A stretch of 64,000 nt of DNA from TMED88 sp964515335 (lineage in GTDB: Bacteria > Myxococcota_A > UBA9160 > UBA4427). Positions 61,339 through 64,000 of this stretch are shown here, piece after piece. A model generated the notes under the pieces. It worked only from the letters and a program-made list of their open reading frames with translations, was not told where the DNA came from and made no database searches. The translations under genes and the position numbers were made by a program. Each line of letters opens with the position of its first letter. Position 1 is the stretch's first letter. The stretch is taken from NCBI GenBank assembly GCA_964515335.1, contig CAZETS010000022.1, positions 1 through 64,000 on the forward strand, written 5' to 3'.

Positions 61339-62181
61339 CTAACCGTGCATCGTCAGCCCGCCGGACACGCTGATGGTCTGGCCCGTGATGAAGGCCGCAT
61401 CGTCCGAGAGCAGGAAGGCGATGAGTCCGGGGTAGTCGTCGGGCCGGCCGAGCCGACGCATCGGAATCGCGCGCTCGAGGGCGGCCGCGAGCTTGCCGGA
61501 GGGGTCGAAGCTGTCGAAGAGCGGTGTATCGCTCGGCCCCGGCGAGACGACGTTCAGCGTGATGCCCGAGCGCGCCACCTCGCGGGCCACGGACTTCGAG
61601 AGGGCCACCACGCCGGCCTTGCAGGCCGCGTAGACCGCCTCGCCGCTCGACCCGACACGCCCCGCGTCCGACGCGACGCTCACGATCCGGCCGTGCCCGG
61701 CGTCGCGCATGCGCCGCAGCACCGAGTGGGTGACGTGGAGCGGCCCGAAGAGGTTGATGTCGACGACCTTGTGCCAGAGTTCCGGGCCGGTGTCGAGGAA
61801 GTCGGCGGCGTGGTCCCAACCGGCGTTGTTGACGAGCCCGGCCACGCCGCCGTGACGCTTCGCGAAGACGTCGACGGCGGCCTCCACCGCGTCGCCGTCG
61901 CGGATGTCGAGCACCGTCGCCTCGGCGCACCCACCCGCGTCGCCGATACGCGCCGCGGTCTCGTGGGCACCGGCGGCGTCGCGGTCGAGCACGCCGACGA
62001 TCGCGCCCTCGGCGCCGAGCCTCAGCGCGGTCGCCCGGCCGATGCCGCTCGCGCCGCCGGTCAGCAGGATCGGCTGGCCGGTCAGACCGCGCAGGCCCTT
62101 CGCCCCGGCCCGCACCCCGGCCCTCACCCCGCCCTTCACCCCGGCCCGCTCGCCGCTCGTGCCGACGCCCCCGCCGCTCAT
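61339..62181 (-). CDS. Short-chain dehydrogenase embedded in the transporter operon
   Basis: A 280-residue SDR oxidoreductase. LLTGGASGIGRA is the NAD(P) loop, VNNAGWDHAADF carries NNAG, and VSVASDAG, VYAACKAGVVALS gives the S-YxxxK catalytic set. It ends AAFITGQTISVSGGLTMHG. The N-terminal 33 residues are Gly/Ala/Arg-rich from a 12-bp tandem repeat (62101-62148). ATG 62181 is chosen because GAGGAGG lies 4-9 nt upstream. It sits between the binding protein and permease, so it likely oxidises the imported sugar, as xylose dehydrogenases do; the substrate is inferred only from context. Confidence 0.92.
   Translation of the reverse strand: MSGGGVGTSGERAGVKGGVRAGVRAGAKGLRGLTGQPILLTGGASGIGRATALRLGAEGAIVGVLDRDAAGAHETAARIGDAGGCAEATVLDIRDGDAVEAAVDVFAKRHGGVAGLVNNAGWDHAADFLDTGPELWHKVVDINLFGPLHVTHSVLRRMRDAGHGRIVSVASDAGRVGSSGEAVYAACKAGVVALSKSVAREVARSGITLNVVSPGPSDTPLFDSFDPSGKLAAALERAIPMRRLGRPDDYPGLIAFLLSDDAAFITGQTISVSGGLTMHG
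62101..62148. repeat. 12-bp tandem repeat (four copies) in the SDR N-terminus
   Basis: Four copies of a caccccggcccg-like 12-bp unit, with slight variation, encode GVRAG-type repeats at the start of the dehydrogenase. Confidence 0.8.
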
Positions 62182-62269
62182 CACGCCTCCTCGCATCCGG
62201 ACGCCGCGCCGACCGGACTCACAGCGCGCGTCGAGGCTAGCACCGCGACCCACGTGCCCCGGGCGGTGC

Positions 62270-63319
62270 TCAGCGACAGGCGGGCGGCGGGTCCGCGCCG
62301 GCGCTGCGGCAGGCCACGTCGCGCGGCACCCAGCCCGCGTCGATCACCACCTCGAGGTTGTCGCGCGTGATCGCCACCGGCTCGAGCAGGATCGCGTCGA
62401 CCGCCACTGCGCCCGGCCCGTCGCGGTAACGACGCGCGCCGTCGATCTCCGGCGGCGACGTGCCCGAGGCGAGCGCGACGGCGACCTCGGCGGCCTTGCG
62501 ACCGAGGGCGCGCGCGTCCTTCCACACACTCACGCTCTGCTTGCCGGCGGCCACCCGCGCGAGCGCGGCGTGGTCGCCGTCCTGACCGGACACCGGCACT
62601 CCTTCCAGCCCCTGCCCGGCGAGTGCCGCGATCACCGCGCCCGCCATGCCGTCGTTCGAGCACACCACCGCGTCCACCCCGTCGGTGTTTCGCGTGAGGA
62701 TCTGCTCCATCACGCGCTGGGCGAGTTCGGGCAGCCAGCCGTCGACGTACTGGTCACCCACCACCCGGATGCGGCCCGCCTCGATGGCCGGCTGCAACAC
62801 GTCGAGCTGCCCCGCATGCACGAAGTCCGCGTTCGGATCGTGGGCCGATCCCTTGACGAACACATACCGGCCCGTGGGACGCAGGGCCTGGATGGCGCGG
62901 GCCTGCAGACGACCCACCTCGCGGTTGTCGAACGAAACGTAGAAGACGCCGGGCCACTCGATCAGCCGGTCGTAGGCGATCACCGGAATGCCCTCGGCGC
63001 GCGCCAGGACCAGGGCGGGCCGGATCGCCGCCGCGTCCTGCGCGAGCAGCACCAGCACGTCGGCGCCCCGGGCGATCAGCGCCTCGACGTCGGCGATCTG
63101 CTTCTCGGTCGAGCTCTGCGCATCGGCCGAGAGATAACGCGCCCCCCGCAGCGCCAGCGCCGCCTCGAGGGCGGCGGCGTCGGTCTTCCAGCGCTCCTCC
63201 TGGAAGTTTGCCCAGCTCACGCCGACCACGAGCTCGGCGCTGACGGCGCCCCAAGGCGCCCCGGCGAGCGCCAGCGCGGCGGCAGCGATCGCGAGGCGAC
63301 GCACGAAGCCCGAGGTCAC
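62270..63319 (-). CDS. Periplasmic sugar-binding protein (XylF-like)
   Basis: A 349-residue periplasmic binding protein of the pentose/D-xylose class. A signal peptide (about 1-28, ending GAVSA) is followed by VVGVSWANFQEERWKTD, then IADVEALIARGADVLVLLAQDAAAI, IPVIAYDRLIEWPGVFYVSFDNREVG and VVCSNDGMAGAVIAALAGQG, all typical of XylF. SGQDGDHAALARVAAGKQSVSVWKD follows. GTG 63319 has GGAGG upstream and gives a compact signal peptide; GTG 63340 is also in frame. It heads the ligand side of the binding-protein, dehydrogenase, permease, ATPase operon. Confidence 0.92.
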   Translation of the reverse strand: MTSGFVRRLAIAAAALALAGAPWGAVSAELVVGVSWANFQEERWKTDAAALEAALALRGARYLSADAQSSTEKQIADVEALIARGADVLVLLAQDAAAIRPALVLARAEGIPVIAYDRLIEWPGVFYVSFDNREVGRLQARAIQALRPTGRYVFVKGSAHDPNADFVHAGQLDVLQPAIEAGRIRVVGDQYVDGWLPELAQRVMEQILTRNTDGVDAVVCSNDGMAGAVIAALAGQGLEGVPVSGQDGDHAALARVAAGKQSVSVWKDARALGRKAAEVAVALASGTSPPEIDGARRYRDGPGAVAVDAILLEPVAITRDNLEVVIDAGWVPRDVACRSAGADPPPACR

Positions 63320-63356
63320 TCCCCACCGCCTCCGAGTCACGCGTGCGGGTCGTCGC

Positions 63357-64000
63357 TCAGCCGCGACGCTTCTGCTTGCGCACCTTCGCCCGCATGCCGC
63401 GGTGCGTGCCCGGCGCGTACTGGCGCAGCGAGGCGGGCGGCTTCTCGAGGCGCAGCGCGTACCACTGCATACCGAAGCGCTTCATGTTCAGCTTGCGGTC
63501 GTTCTGCAGTCGCAGCAGGTTGTCCTTCGTCGACTCGTTGGACGGTTCGACCTTGAGGCCGCGCTGGAGCTGAGCGATCGCCTTCTCGCGAGCGCCCTGC
63601 TTGTTCAGCATGAAGGCGTACGCGTTGTAGGGCAGGACCTGCTTCTTGTTCGCCTTGATGAGGGTCTCCATCACCTCGAAGGCGCGGTCGTACTCCTTGC
63701 GGCGGAACAGGATGGCGGCCAGCGCCATGCGGGCGTCGGGCGCGCGAAGCGACGACTTCTCGAGGTACTCGACGGCGCGCTTCTCGTCCTCCATCCCGTA
63801 GGCGAGAATGCCGAGCTGGGCATGGATCTGGCCCTCGAGCATCACCTGCCAGCGCGCCAGCGGAAGCAGTCCCTCGAGCGTGGCGATCGCCAGCTGATGC
63901 GAGCCCGCCTGCAGCTGCTTCTGCGCCTGCAGGAAGCGCGGCTCGAAGCGCTTCATCAGGATGCGCGACATCACCACGAAGGTCGTGATGGCGACGACGA
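63357..64000 (-). CDS. TPR-repeat membrane protein, partial (runs off the right edge)
   Basis: At least 214 residues, 5' end beyond the window. The visible N-terminus reads VVAITTFVVMSRILMKRFEP, the end of a membrane helix, so the first Met seen in the window is not the start. Tetratricopeptide repeats follow: SHQLAIATLEGLLPLA, AQLGILAYGMEDEKRAVEYLEKS, YDRAFEVMETLIKAN and YNAYAFMLNKQGAREKAIAQLQRGLK. The C-terminus is very basic (RAKVRKQKRRG). Such proteins scaffold complexes. It lies 16 nt upstream of the sugar-binding gene on the same strand. Confidence 0.85.
   Translation of the reverse strand, partial: VVAITTFVVMSRILMKRFEPRFLQAQKQLQAGSHQLAIATLEGLLPLARWQVMLEGQIHAQLGILAYGMEDEKRAVEYLEKSSLRAPDARMALAAILFRRKEYDRAFEVMETLIKANKKQVLPYNAYAFMLNKQGAREKAIAQLQRGLKVEPSNESTKDNLLRLQNDRKLNMKRFGMQWYALRLEKPPASLRQYAPGTHRGMRAKVRKQKRRG

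Overview
The window is a high-GC chromosomal segment (about 70% G+C by eye) from a Gram-negative bacterium. TonB-dependent uptake, lipoproteins, two PEP-CTERM surface proteins, several F420-type oxidoreductases, a cytochrome P450 and a fatty-acyl-CoA synthetase all occur here. That mix suggests a deltaproteobacterial-type lineage (Myxococcota or Desulfobacterota/Binatota relatives); this placement is an inference, since no rRNA or marker phylogeny was available. GTG and TTG starts are common, genes are tightly packed, and 1-8 nt stop/start overlaps are the rule inside operons.

Layout. 0.1-1.7 kb: an exported protein with one c-type heme motif. 1.8-5.7 kb (minus): a four-gene set, TauD-type dioxygenase, nucleoside hydrolase, ribokinase-family kinase and P450. 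5.9-8.1 kb: a DUF3604 protein. 8.2-9.9 kb (minus): glycosyltransferase plus NodB-like deacetylase. 10.1 kb: a PNPOx-fold lipoprotein. 10.7-12.0 kb (minus): glutamate dehydrogenase. 12.2-22.4 kb: a complete eleven-gene group 3b [NiFe]-hydrogenase operon (four structural genes, maturation protease, hypA to hypF), whose hypA lacks its zinc domain. 22.4-26.7 kb (minus): DUF389 membrane protein with a structured leader, transketolase and an Asp/Asn beta-hydroxylase family protein, then tRNA-Pro(UGG). 27.2-30.8 kb: leuC, leuD and pyk. 30.8-33.0 kb (minus): DUF2142 membrane protein and enoyl-CoA hydratase. 33.3-42.1 kb: a run of metabolic and housekeeping genes (DUF1499, acyl-CoA synthetase, prenyltransferase-like protein, DUF255, zinc alcohol dehydrogenase, CPBP protease, low-Mr phosphatase plus fructosamine kinase).

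42.1-48.3 kb holds the most interesting locus. A cobalamin riboswitch precedes two PEP-CTERM surface proteins, a BtuB-like TonB receptor, a secreted repeat-rich (propeller-like) protein and a further secreted protein. The layout suggests a vitamin B12 capture system that uses exosortase-anchored proteins in the outer envelope.

48.4-64 kb: an F420-type oxidoreductase, a YugP-like peptidase reduced to its two ends and coupled to a site-2 protease, a cold-shock gene with a shared bidirectional terminator, an MltF-like lytic transglycosylase, a small Cys-rich lipoprotein, a membrane-anchored unknown, a DUF547 protein, a second F420-type oxidoreductase, glnS, lysA, and a xylose-type ABC transporter operon with an embedded dehydrogenase. 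A TPR protein gene runs off the right edge.
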